Shown here: positions 24,764 to 32,888 of the stretch, one piece after another
How positions within the stretch are numbered: position 1 is the first letter of the stretch
How the letters are laid out: the number at the start of each line of letters is the position of its first letter
From: Azospirillum oleiclasticum
GTDB lineage: Bacteria; Pseudomonadota; Alphaproteobacteria; Azospirillales; Azospirillaceae
Length of the DNA: 39,308 nt
Direction: 5' to 3'
NCBI RefSeq assembly: GCF_013423485.1
Contig: NZ_JABFFR010000038.1
Location: forward strand, 1 to 39,308
The notes under the pieces: model-generated
Told to the model about the DNA's origin: nothing
The model's database searches: none
Seen by the model: the letters and a program-made list of their open reading frames with translations, nothing else
Translations under genes and position numbers: made by a program

Positions 24764-25939
24764 ATGATGGTGTCCGAACACAATTTGCCCCAGAGCGAAC
24801 CGGCCGCGGAAAAGCGGCTGGCCGTCACGCGCCTGACGCTGACCCGCTTCCGCAGCTACGAGCAGGCGCGGCTGGAGCCGGACGCGCGGCCGGTGGTGCT
24901 GGTCGGCCCCAACGGTGCGGGCAAGACCAATCTGCTGGAAGCGGTCAGCTTCCTCGCCCCCGGCCGCGGCCTGCGCGGTGCCAGGCTGGCGGAGGTGGAA
25001 CGCATCGGCTCGCCCGCCGGGGCCGGCTGGGCGGTGGCGGCGGTGGTGGAGACGCCCTCCGGACCCGTCGAGATCGGCACCGGGCGCGAGGCCGGCGACG
25101 GCGAGCGCGACCGCCGCGCCGTGCGCATCGACGGCCACCCCGTGCGCGGCCAGACCGCGCTGGCCGCGCATGTCTCCCTGGTCTGGCTGACCCCGCCGAT
25201 GGACCGGCTGTTCCAGGAACCGGCCGGCGGGCGGCGGCGCTTCCTCGACCGCCTCGTCTTCGGCTTCGACCCCGCCCACGCCGGCCGGCTCAGCCGCTAC
25301 GAGCACGCGCTGCGCGAGCGCGCGCGGCTGCTGCGCGAGGGGCGGATGGACGACGGATGGCTGTCGGGCCTTGAGGAGCAGATGGCCGCCACCGGCATCG
25401 CGGTCGCCGCGGCGCGGCTGGAGGTGGTGCAGCGCCTGCGCGCCGCCTGCGCCCGCGCCGTCGGCCCCTTCCCCGGGGCCGAGCTGGCGGTGGAGGGTGC
25501 GGTGGAGGGCTGGCTGGCGGGTGGCCCGGCGCTGGCGGCGGAGGACCGGCTGCGCGAGGCGCTGCGCGCCGGCCGCCGCGGCGACGCCGAATCCGGCGGG
25601 GCGGCCGTCGGCCCGCACCGCAGCGACCTGTCCGTCCGCCATCAGGCCAAGGCCATGCCGGCGGCGCTGTGCTCGACCGGCGAGCAGAAGGCGTTGCTGA
25701 TCGCCATCGTGCTCGCCAACGCCCGCCTGCTGGCGGCGGAACGCGGCGCCGCCCCGCTGCTGCTGCTGGACGAGGTGGCCGCCCATCTCGACGCCGAGCG
25801 CCGCGCCGCGCTGTTCCACGAGATCCTGGCGCTCGGCGCCCAGGCCTGGATGACCGGCACCGACGACGGCGATTTCGAGCCGCTGGGCGGTGCCGCCAAT
25901 CGCTTCCGGGTGGAGGAGTCGCGCGTCATGCCGGATTGA
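24764..25939 (+). CDS. recF: DNA replication and repair protein RecF
   Basis: A 391-residue SMC-like ATPase that helps RecOR load RecA at single-strand gaps. It has a Walker A motif GPNGAGKT (48-55), the RecF motif FLAPGRGLRGA, FQEPAGGRRRFLDRLVFG, the signature CSTGEQKALL and the Walker B LLLLDEVAAHLD. Two ATG codons stand side by side at 24764 and 24767; either may be used. The gene lies between dnaN and gyrB on the same strand with short gaps, consistent with co-transcription, although gyrB may have its own promoter. Confidence 0.96.
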   Translation: MMVSEHNLPQSEPAAEKRLAVTRLTLTRFRSYEQARLEPDARPVVLVGPNGAGKTNLLEAVSFLAPGRGLRGARLAEVERIGSPAGAGWAVAAVVETPSGPVEIGTGREAGDGERDRRAVRIDGHPVRGQTALAAHVSLVWLTPPMDRLFQEPAGGRRRFLDRLVFGFDPAHAGRLSRYEHALRERARLLREGRMDDGWLSGLEEQMAATGIAVAAARLEVVQRLRAACARAVGPFPGAELAVEGAVEGWLAGGPALAAEDRLREALRAGRRGDAESGGAAVGPHRSDLSVRHQAKAMPAALCSTGEQKALLIAIVLANARLLAAERGAAPLLLLDEVAAHLDAERRAALFHEILALGAQAWMTGTDDGDFEPLGGAANRFRVEESRVMPD

Positions 25940-25996
25940 TCGACGAAAAAAGTGGCGTCCGCGCACGTCGAGGCCGATATAAACCGTTCAGTCTGC

Positions 25997-26002
25997 TATA
26001 GT
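25997..26002 (+). promoter_or_regulatory. -10-like TATAGT directly before gyrB
   Basis: TATAGT ends 6 bp before the gyrB ATG at 26009. If it works as a -10 element, transcription would begin at about the start codon, giving a leaderless gyrB mRNA. No clear -35 is seen and chance is possible; the ribosome site before the ATG is weak. Confidence 0.35.
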
Positions 26003-26008
26003 AGAGCC

Positions 26009-28483
26009 ATGGCACAGGAAGCATTGAAACCGACCCTGCCTGAGCAGGAATACGGCGCCGAGTCCATCACCGTGCTGCGCGGGCTGGATGCCGTGCGCAA
26101 GCGTCCGGGCATGTACATCGGCGACACCGACGACGGCTCGGGTCTGCACCACATGGTCTACGAGGTGGTGGACAACGCCATCGACGAGGCGCTGGCCGGC
26201 TATTGCGACCGGGTGGAGGTCGTGCTGAACGCCGACGGCTCCGTCACGGTGCGCGACAACGGCCGCGGCATCCCCACCGACATCCACCCCGAGGAGGGTG
26301 TGTCGGCGGCGGAGGTGGTGATGACCCAACTCCACGCCGGCGGCAAGTTCAACCAGAACTCCTACAAGGTGTCGGGCGGCCTGCACGGCGTCGGCGTGTC
26401 GGTGGTCAACGCCCTGTCGGAGACGCTGGACCTGCGCATCTGGCGCGGCGGCCGGGCCTGGCACATGCGCTTCCGCCACGGCGTGCCGGAGGCCGGTCTG
26501 GCCGATGTGGGCGCGGCGGAGCCGGCCGACGGCAAGCCGCACCGCACCGGCACCGAGGTCAGCTTCCTGCCGTCCAAGGAAACCTTCACCAACACCGAGT
26601 TCGATTTCGCGACGCTGGAGCACCGGCTGCGCGAGCTGGCCTTCCTCAACTCCGGCGTCCGGCTGCTGCTGACCGATGCGCGCGGGGTCGAGCCGAAGAC
26701 CATCACCCTGCATTACGAGGGCGGGCTGGAGGCCTTCGTCTCCTGGCTCGACCGCTCCAAGACGCCCTTGCACAAGCCGGCCATCACCGTGAAGGCCGAG
26801 CGCAAGATGGAGCATGGCGGCGTCGTCACCGTGGAATGCGCGCTCCAGTGGAACGACAGCTACCACGAGACGACCCTCTGCTTCACCAACAACATCCCGC
26901 AGAAGGACGGCGGCACCCACCTTGCGGGCTTCCGCGCGGCGCTGACCCGCGCCGTCAACAGCTACGCCACCGAATCCGGCATCGCCAAGAAGGAGAAGGT
27001 GAGCCTGTCCGGCGACGACGCCCGCGAAGGCCTGACCTGCGTCTTGTCGGTGAAGGTGCCGGACCCGAAATTCTCCAGCCAGACCAAGGACAAGCTGGTC
27101 TCGTCGGAGGTCCGGCCGGTGGTCGAGTCGGTGCTCAACGAGTGCCTGACCCAGCATTTCGAGGAACATCCGGCCGACGCCAAGCGCATCGTCCAGAAGG
27201 TGGTGGAGGCCGCCGCCGCCCGCGAGGCGGCGCGCAAGGCCCGCGAGATGACGCGCAAGAGCGCGCTCAGCATCTCGTCCCTGCCCGGCAAGCTGGCCGA
27301 TTGCCAGGAGCGCAACCCGGCGCTGTCCGAGCTGTTCATCGTCGAGGGTGATTCGGCCGGCGGCTCCGCCAAGCAGGGCCGCTCGCGCCAGTTCCAGGCC
27401 ATCCTGCCGCTGCGCGGCAAGATCCTGAACGTGGAGCGGGCGCGCTTCGACAAGATGCTGGGCTCGCAGGAGATCGGCACGCTGATCGCCGCACTCGGCA
27501 CCGGCATCGGCCGTGACGAGGGCGGCTTCGACATCAACAAGACGCGCTACCACAAGATCATCATCATGACCGACGCGGACGTGGACGGCAGCCACATCCG
27601 CACGCTGCTGCTGACCTTCTTCTTCCGCCAGATGCCGGAGCTGATCGACAGCGGCTTCCTCTACATCGCCCAGCCGCCGCTCTACCGCATCAAGCGCGGC
27701 AACGCCAAGGAACGCTACCTGAAGAACGACGCCGCGCTGGAGGAGTTCCTGGTCGAGGCGGCGCTGGGCGACCTGTCGGTGCAGTTCGCCGACGGCACCC
27801 TGCTGCACGGCGATCCCCTGCGCGAGCTGGTGGAGAAGACCCGCAGCGCCCGCCAGCATGTGGAGACTCTCACCCGCAAGGCCGGCCACCGCATGGTGGT
27901 CGAGCAGGCCGCCGTGACCGGCGCCCTGTCCGCGGCACTCGCCAACGAGACGGACCGCGCCACCTTCGCCGCCGCCGGCATCGCCGCCCGCATGAACCGG
28001 ATGGACGCGGAGGGTGGCTGGACCGGCGAGGCACTGCCGCAGGGCGGCTACGCGCTGGTCCGCACGCGGCGCGGCGTCACCCACCGCCACAACCTCGACG
28101 GCGATCTGCTGAAGAGCGGCGAGGCCCGCAAGCTCGACGCCATGACCGACGACCTCAAGCGCTTCTTCGACGAGCCGTCGCGCGCCTTCGAAAAGCAGAA
28201 GGAGACGCGCACCATCACCGGCCCGGTGTCCCTGTTCGACACGGTGATGGAGATCGGCCGGCGCGGCGTGACCATCCAGCGCTACAAGGGTCTGGGCGAG
28301 ATGAACCCCGACCAGCTCTGGGAAACCACCCTGGACCCCACCAAGCGCTCCCTCCTCCAGGTCCGCGTCAACCACGCCGACCAGGCCGAGGAGGTCTTCA
28401 GCACCCTGATGGGCGACGTGGTGGAGCCGCGCCGCGAGTTCATCCAGGACAACGCGCTGATGGTGGCGAATTTGGACGTGTAG
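26009..28483 (+). CDS. gyrB: DNA gyrase subunit B
   Basis: An 824-residue ATPase subunit of gyrase, which introduces negative supercoils. The GHKL ATPase domain shows VVDNAIDEALAGY, DNGRGIP and GGLHGVGVSVVNALS. The transducer follows, then TOPRIM with EGDSAGGSAKQGR near residue 445 and DADVDGSHIRTLL near 521. After TOPRIM comes the long insert usual in Gram-negative GyrB, and the C-terminal tail RYKGLGEMNPDQLWETT is intact. I chose the ATG at 26009 (MAQEALKPTLPEQEYG) as the family start; an upstream in-frame start would add 19 residues. A small gene begins 9 bp after the stop, with its ribosome site overlapping the gyrB stop codon. Confidence 0.98.
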   Translation: MAQEALKPTLPEQEYGAESITVLRGLDAVRKRPGMYIGDTDDGSGLHHMVYEVVDNAIDEALAGYCDRVEVVLNADGSVTVRDNGRGIPTDIHPEEGVSAAEVVMTQLHAGGKFNQNSYKVSGGLHGVGVSVVNALSETLDLRIWRGGRAWHMRFRHGVPEAGLADVGAAEPADGKPHRTGTEVSFLPSKETFTNTEFDFATLEHRLRELAFLNSGVRLLLTDARGVEPKTITLHYEGGLEAFVSWLDRSKTPLHKPAITVKAERKMEHGGVVTVECALQWNDSYHETTLCFTNNIPQKDGGTHLAGFRAALTRAVNSYATESGIAKKEKVSLSGDDAREGLTCVLSVKVPDPKFSSQTKDKLVSSEVRPVVESVLNECLTQHFEEHPADAKRIVQKVVEAAAAREAARKAREMTRKSALSISSLPGKLADCQERNPALSELFIVEGDSAGGSAKQGRSRQFQAILPLRGKILNVERARFDKMLGSQEIGTLIAALGTGIGRDEGGFDINKTRYHKIIIMTDADVDGSHIRTLLLTFFFRQMPELIDSGFLYIAQPPLYRIKRGNAKERYLKNDAALEEFLVEAALGDLSVQFADGTLLHGDPLRELVEKTRSARQHVETLTRKAGHRMVVEQAAVTGALSAALANETDRATFAAAGIAARMNRMDAEGGWTGEALPQGGYALVRTRRGVTHRHNLDGDLLKSGEARKLDAMTDDLKRFFDEPSRAFEKQKETRTITGPVSLFDTVMEIGRRGVTIQRYKGLGEMNPDQLWETTLDPTKRSLLQVRVNHADQAEEVFSTLMGDVVEPRREFIQDNALMVANLDV

Positions 28484-28492
28484 GGGAACAGT

Positions 28493-28714
28493 ATGCGTGT
28501 CGTCGGGAAGAGGATGGAGGGGCTGCCCGGACTCCGCTGGCCGACTCTGGATGAGGTTCGCCGCACGGAGGAGTTTGGGCGCGGGGTGTTGCTGTACCGG
28601 CGTCCAGGCATCTCCCGCTATCGCAATCACGACGAGGCGAACGCCGACATGGTGGGTTTGACCGCCGATGCGATGGCTCGAAAAGCTCTTCGGCTTGTTC
28701 GCCGGGAAGGCTGA
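28493..28714 (+). CDS. Small protein coupled to gyrB and a nucleotidyltransferase
   Basis: A 73-residue basic protein that I cannot name with certainty. It begins MRVVGKRMEGLPGLRWP and contains a central RGVLLYRRPGISRYRNHDEA, then a helical DAMARKALRLVRREG end. Small proteins of this kind occur before nucleotidyltransferase genes and could act as antitoxins or adaptors. The ribosome site AGGGGA overlaps the gyrB stop codon, and its own last 47 bp overlap the next gene, so gyrB, this gene and the nucleotidyltransferase are probably translated from one message. The role is inferred from order. Confidence 0.6.
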   Translation: MRVVGKRMEGLPGLRWPTLDEVRRTEEFGRGVLLYRRPGISRYRNHDEANADMVGLTADAMARKALRLVRREG

Positions 28715-29303
28715 AAAGGCGGGGTCATCCCCCCTGCCGGATACGGACGTCGTTCGCCCGGCCACCTGGGGCGATGTCGAAACGGTCGCCGGTCTGCTGG
28801 AGAAGCACGGAGTCGCGTACGTCCTGATCGGGGGCTATGCCCTCCATGCGAACGGCCTGATCCGGGCAACGGGCGATGTGGACATCCTCGTGCGCAACAC
28901 CCCGGAGAACAACGCCCGCTGGATCGCCGCGCTCAGCGAACTGCCGGACGGCGCGGCGGCGGGCCTGACGGGCGAGGCGAACCCCTTTCCGGTCGATGAC
29001 GGCGTCGAGGATGACGAGCCCGGCGTCATCCGTATCTTCGATGAATTCGTGGTCGATGTGCTTCCCAAGGCTTGCGGTTGTTCCTACGAGGACCTCGAGC
29101 CTTACATCGCGCGCCTCGAAGAGCCGGGAAAGGGCATCAACGTGTTGGACCTGGACGGCCTTTCGCTGACCAAGCGCGGTGCCCGGGACAAGGACCGCAG
29201 CGATCTCCAGCAGATCACCATGGCCCTGGACCGCTTGCGCCAGCGTCGAGGGATACCGGCGTCGAAGCCCCCCGACACCGGCATCCTCCCTCAAGAACGG
29301 TAG
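28668..29303 (+). CDS. Nucleotidyltransferase-fold protein (MNT/AbiEii-like)
   Basis: A 211-residue protein of the Pol-beta nucleotidyltransferase superfamily. The motif VLIGGYALHANGLIRATGDV followed by DILV gives the GG turn and the D-x-D metal site (GDVDIL), and VVDVLPKA supplies the third acidic residue. The ending KRGARDKDRSDLQQITMALD is typical of the AbiEii/MenA-like and related families, where a C-terminal helix follows. Members transfer nucleotides to tRNA or proteins, often as toxins, or are resistance-type enzymes. It overlaps the 73-residue gene by 47 bp and is part of a unit behind gyrB. The start at 28668 is the first ATG of the frame. It is convergent with the VOC gene. Confidence 0.75.
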   Translation: MRWLEKLFGLFAGKAEKAGSSPLPDTDVVRPATWGDVETVAGLLEKHGVAYVLIGGYALHANGLIRATGDVDILVRNTPENNARWIAALSELPDGAAAGLTGEANPFPVDDGVEDDEPGVIRIFDEFVVDVLPKACGCSYEDLEPYIARLEEPGKGINVLDLDGLSLTKRGARDKDRSDLQQITMALDRLRQRRGIPASKPPDTGILPQER

Positions 29304-29367
29304 CCTTCCGATCGTCCTTATGTTCACGATCGAGCGGTCCGCCCCTACCCCACGCCTGAAGTCCCCC

Positions 29368-29907
29368 CTACAGCGTCGCCAAATCCGGAAACGGCCGCAC
29401 CGGGTCCTTGCCGTCCCACCCCACCGCCGATGTCCGGATCAGGTCGAACAGCCGGCCCTTCGGCCCGACCACCTCCGACAGTTCGATGACCGTGCCGGGG
29501 TGGGCTTCGCGGTCGAAATAGACGAAGCGGCCGTTGGCGCCGACCTTGCCGCTCATTTTCTGGACGAAGCCGTTGGCTTCCATGCGGGCGAGGTCGGCGT
29601 CGTAGTCCTGGGTCCAGTAGGCGACGTGCTGGAGGCCGCGGTGGCCGGCCAGCTTGAAGTCGCGGTACATGGAGGGGGCGTCGTTGCGCGTCTCGATCAG
29701 CTCCACCTGGATGAAGCCGCTGTTGGCGAGCGCCACCGCGTTGTGCACCTCGTAGGGCTTGCCGTCGTAGCGGTAATCCTCGATCGGCACCTTGGGGTTG
29801 TAGTACCAGGGGCCGACGCCCATCACGCGCGACCAGTGGTCCATGGCCGATTCGATGTCATCGACCACATAGCCGAGCTGGCGGATTTCGCCGAGAAGCC
29901 TGCTCAT
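29368..29907 (-). CDS. VOC-family protein (glyoxalase fold)
   Basis: A 179-residue vicinal-oxygen-chelate protein with two beta-alpha-beta-beta-beta units: IRQLGYVVDDIESAMDHWS and, later, GLQHVAYWTQDYDADLARM ending in GTVIELSE. The His and Glu metal ligands of the second unit are present, while the first-unit position is Gln where epimerases and glyoxalase I have His. The enzyme could be an isomerase, lyase or dioxygenase. It is the last gene of the TRAP transporter operon (8 bp after the large permease), so it probably acts on the imported organic acid or its breakdown product. The ATG at 29907 has AGGA upstream. Confidence 0.85.
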   Translation of the reverse strand: MSRLLGEIRQLGYVVDDIESAMDHWSRVMGVGPWYYNPKVPIEDYRYDGKPYEVHNAVALANSGFIQVELIETRNDAPSMYRDFKLAGHRGLQHVAYWTQDYDADLARMEANGFVQKMSGKVGANGRFVYFDREAHPGTVIELSEVVGPKGRLFDLIRTSAVGWDGKDPVRPFPDLATL

Positions 29908-29915
29908 GGAAAATC

Positions 29916-31193
29916 CTATTTGCCGAGGGATTGGGGAAGCCAGGTCGTCACCGCCGGCACGGCCGACACCACGGCCAGCGAGATCAGCAGCGAGACCAGG
30001 AAGGGGGCGCAGCCGCGCACCACCGTGTGCACGGGCATGCGGGCGATGATCGACACCATGTAGAGGCTCATCCCCACCGGCGGCGTCAGCAGCCCGATCA
30101 TCAGGTTGAGCACGAACACGATGCCGAGCTGCAGGGGATCGACACCGGCGGCGTGCAGGGCCGGGGCCACGATCGGCGCGATGATCAGGATCGCCGCGAT
30201 CGATTCCAGCACCATGCCGACCAGCAGCAGCAGCACATTGACCAGGAACAGCAGCACCAGCGGGTTGTCGGAGAGGCCGAGCAGGAAGCTCCCCGCCAGC
30301 GCCGGCACGCGGTCCAGCGTCAGCACCCAGGCGAAGACCGCGGCCGAGGCGACGATGAACAGGATGTTCGCCGTGGCGTCCACCGTCTCCAGCAGGCTGT
30401 CCCACACCGCCCGCCAGGTCAGCGTGCGGTACACGCCGAAGCCGATCAGCAGCGCGTAGGCGACGGTCACCGCCGCCACCTCCGTCGGTCCGAACCAGCC
30501 GGACAGAAGCCCGGCGATCAGCAGCACCGGCGTGACCAGGGCCGGAAAGGTGAAGACCGCCTGCCGCAGGATGGCCGCCGCCGCCGGCCGGGCGTCGTCG
30601 CGGGGCAGCGACCGGAACGCCGCGATGAACCCGATCTGGATCATCAGGAAGACGGTGATCAGCAGCGCCGGCACGATGCCGGCGATCAGAAGCTGCACCG
30701 CCGACACGTTGGTGACGCTGGCGTAGATGATGATCGGGATCGAGGGCGGGAAGATCGGGCCGATGGTCGCCGCGGCGATGGTCAGCCCGGCCGCGAAATC
30801 CTTGCGGTAACCCTGCCCCACCATCTGGTCGATCTGGATCTTGCCGAGCGCCCCGATGTCGGCCAGGGCCGCACCGGAGATGCCGGAGAAGATCAGGTTG
30901 ACCAGCACCGTCACCTGCGCCACGCCGCCACGGACACGGCCGACCAGCATGCGCACGAGGTCGAACATGTGCCCCGTCACGCCCATGGCGCTGAGCAGCC
31001 CGGCCGCCAGGATGAACAGCGGCACCGCCAACAGCTGCACCGAATCCAGCGCGTTGACCGCGCGCTGGGCCAGAACGTTGACCGGAAGCCCGAAGGCCAT
31101 GATGGTCACCGCCGCCGACAGGCCGAGCGAGACCGCCACGGGAACGCCGATCACCAGCATTCCCGCGAACAGAAGCACCAGAAGAAGGCTCAA
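29916..31193 (-). CDS. TRAP transporter large permease (DctM family)
   Basis: A 425-residue integral membrane protein with about twelve hydrophobic segments, the sodium-coupled channel part of a TRAP transporter for an organic acid. Family marks include FSGISGAALADIGALGKIQID, the segment IGPIFPPSIPIIIYA and the repeat-related LGIVFVLNLMIGLLTPPVG. I chose the TTG start at 31193, which overlaps the stop of the small permease gene as TTGA and has GGAGAG 6 nt upstream; an earlier in-frame start would run back through that gene. It sits between the small permease and the VOC gene. Confidence 0.93.
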   Translation of the reverse strand: MSLLLVLLFAGMLVIGVPVAVSLGLSAAVTIMAFGLPVNVLAQRAVNALDSVQLLAVPLFILAAGLLSAMGVTGHMFDLVRMLVGRVRGGVAQVTVLVNLIFSGISGAALADIGALGKIQIDQMVGQGYRKDFAAGLTIAAATIGPIFPPSIPIIIYASVTNVSAVQLLIAGIVPALLITVFLMIQIGFIAAFRSLPRDDARPAAAAILRQAVFTFPALVTPVLLIAGLLSGWFGPTEVAAVTVAYALLIGFGVYRTLTWRAVWDSLLETVDATANILFIVASAAVFAWVLTLDRVPALAGSFLLGLSDNPLVLLFLVNVLLLLVGMVLESIAAILIIAPIVAPALHAAGVDPLQLGIVFVLNLMIGLLTPPVGMSLYMVSIIARMPVHTVVRGCAPFLVSLLISLAVVSAVPAVTTWLPQSLGK

Positions 31194-31699
31194 CGGATCT
31201 CTCCATCCTCCGCGCCGGCCGAAGCGCACCCGAACAGCCGGGTCAGCGCCGCCAGCGTGAGCAAGACGAATCCAATCAGCGGGGGCGCGTAGAACAGCCA
31301 GTTCGACATGCCCAGCGCCGGCGTCTCGAATTTGCCGGCGCGCCCCAGGAACAGGTGCAGCGCGTAGAGGAACAGCGCACAGAAGGCCAGCATCGCCAGC
31401 TCCGCCGCCTTCTCCAGCCACAGCCGCGGCACCGGCGGCAGGGCCTTCGGCAGCATATCGACCGCCACATGCTGGCCGCGCAGCGCCAGCATGGGCACGG
31501 TCAGATAGACCAGCGCGATCCCGCAGAACCGCGCCAACTCGTCCACCCAGGGCAGCCCCAGATCGGCGAGGTTGCGCGCCGCAACCCCGCCCACCACCAG
31601 CACGGCCAGCAGCGCCAGCAGCAGGGCCGCCAGCGCCCGGCAGGCGCCGGACGCCATCGCCAGCGCGCCGACGAGCCTTTCCGTCATCGAGGATCGCAT
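31190..31699 (-). CDS. TRAP transporter small permease (DctQ family)
   Basis: A 169-residue membrane protein with four hydrophobic segments. The segment GLPWVDELARFCGIALVYLT matches the DctQ signature (W-x-E-E-xxR-like), followed by a long amphipathic stretch RGQHVAVDMLPKALPP. It pairs with the large permease to form the membrane unit. I placed the start at the ATG at 31699 (MRSSMTERL); a second ATG four codons later has no better ribosome site. It overlaps the large-permease start by 4 nt and follows the binding-protein gene after 19 bp. Confidence 0.9.
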   Translation of the reverse strand: MRSSMTERLVGALAMASGACRALAALLLALLAVLVVGGVAARNLADLGLPWVDELARFCGIALVYLTVPMLALRGQHVAVDMLPKALPPVPRLWLEKAAELAMLAFCALFLYALHLFLGRAGKFETPALGMSNWLFYAPPLIGFVLLTLAALTRLFGCASAGAEDGEIR

Positions 31700-31718
31700 C
31701 GTCACCGCTTCCAACCGC

Positions 31719-32750
31719 TCAGGCGACGGCCTTGATCTTCTCGTAGAGCGCGCCGTACTTGGCGCCAAAGCGCTGCTGCACGAGCTTGTCCACCGAGGCG
31801 CGGAAGGCGGCGAGGTCGAGACCGTCCTCGGGGCCGATCACCGTCATGCCACGCTTCTTCAGCTCCTCGGTGTCCTTGCTCTCGTTGTCCTGGATCGCCT
31901 TGGTGGCGCGCTCGCGGATCTCGGCCGACGCCGCGGTGATCGCGTCCTTCTGCGCGGCGGACAGGCCCTGCCACTTCGCCTCGTTCATCACCACCACCTC
32001 GGCGTTGGACATGTGGCCGGTCAGCATCAGGTGCGACTGCACCTCGTACAGCTTCACGTTCAGGATCACGTTGACCGGGTTCTCCTGCCCGGCGACGAGA
32101 CCGGTGGCGAGCGCCGTCGGCACCTCCGACCAGTCCACCGGCACCGGGGCGGCCCCCATCCCCTCCACCGCGGTGGTGTAGATGGGGAAGGGAACGGCGC
32201 GGATCTTCATGCCCTTCAGGTCGTCGGGCTTGCGCACCGCCTTGTTCGCGGTCAGGTTGCGGCGGCCGAAGTAATGGGCGTAGATCACCCGCACGTTGGC
32301 GGCGGCGATCAGACCCTTGTTCAGCTCCGTCATCACCGGCGAATTGACGTCCATCACCTTCATCAGATGATCGACGTCGCGGTAGAGATAGGGGGTGTCG
32401 AGTGCGGCGAAGGGCTCGTAGAGCGAGCCGATGCCGCCCGCGGTGTTGTGGGAGAAGGCGATGGTGCCGACGGACACCGCCTCCGCCAGTTCCTTCAGCT
32501 TGCCGAGCTGGGAGGAGGGGAAGACCTCGACCGTCAGGTCGCCGCCGGAATGGCGCTTCACCGCCTCGGCGAACCAGTCGGCCTGGGCGCCGGCGACGCT
32601 GGCCGGCTCGTTGTTGTGGCCGTAGACCAGCTTGGTGGCGGCGTTCGCACGCAGCGGCAGCAACGCCGCGGCACCCGCGCCCGCACCCAGAGCCAGCGCG
32701 GTGCGGCGCGACAGGCCGAACGCGCCACGGGTTCCGGTCTTGCTTTCCAT
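31719..32750 (-). CDS. TRAP transporter substrate-binding protein (DctP family)
   Basis: A 343-residue periplasmic binding protein. The N-terminus carries a twin-arginine-type signal (SRRTALALGAGAGAAALLPL ending in RANA). The mature part begins KLVYGHNNEPASVAGAQADW and has the FPSSQLGKLKELAEAVSVGT stretch, the KGMKIRAVP region with the Arg that binds the substrate carboxylate, and GQENPVNVI. The ligand is a carboxylate of unknown identity; the operon-end VOC protein and the divergent LacI regulator give no firm clue. The ATG at 32750 follows GGGAGG. First gene of the four-gene operon P-Q-M-VOC. Confidence 0.95.
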   Translation of the reverse strand: MESKTGTRGAFGLSRRTALALGAGAGAAALLPLRANAATKLVYGHNNEPASVAGAQADWFAEAVKRHSGGDLTVEVFPSSQLGKLKELAEAVSVGTIAFSHNTAGGIGSLYEPFAALDTPYLYRDVDHLMKVMDVNSPVMTELNKGLIAAANVRVIYAHYFGRRNLTANKAVRKPDDLKGMKIRAVPFPIYTTAVEGMGAAPVPVDWSEVPTALATGLVAGQENPVNVILNVKLYEVQSHLMLTGHMSNAEVVVMNEAKWQGLSAAQKDAITAASAEIRERATKAIQDNESKDTEELKKRGMTVIGPEDGLDLAAFRASVDKLVQQRFGAKYGALYEKIKAVA

Positions 32751-32812
32751 CGCATCCTCCCTTTGCATTATCGTCAGGCATCCGGCGCCATGGGCGCCTG
32801 ATTTCTCGTCCA

Positions 32813-32888
32813 AACCATCCGTTTGTGCCAAGGTTATGGGCACCAGCGATCCGGTTCAAACACGATCGAATGATGGTTTTTGATGGTT
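32813..32888. promoter_or_regulatory. Repeated GATGGTT sites in the TRAP/LacI divergent region
   Basis: GATGGTT occurs at 32872-32878 and 32882-32888, ten bases apart (one helical turn), and as its complement AACCATC at 32813-32819. They lie in and at the edge of the 119-bp region between the TRAP operon and the regulator gene and could be operator half-sites. Not a classical LacI palindrome. Confidence 0.35.

Noticed and set aside
28493..28714. Reading the 73-residue frame after gyrB as a mere shadow of the nucleotidyltransferase gene
   Set aside because: Only 47 bp overlap, the frame has its own ribosome site, and its sequence is of normal complexity, so it was kept as a gene with moderate confidence.
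25988..28765. A 925-codon open frame on the minus strand opposite gyrB
   Set aside because: Shadow of gyrB codon bias; no recognisable domain, biased composition.
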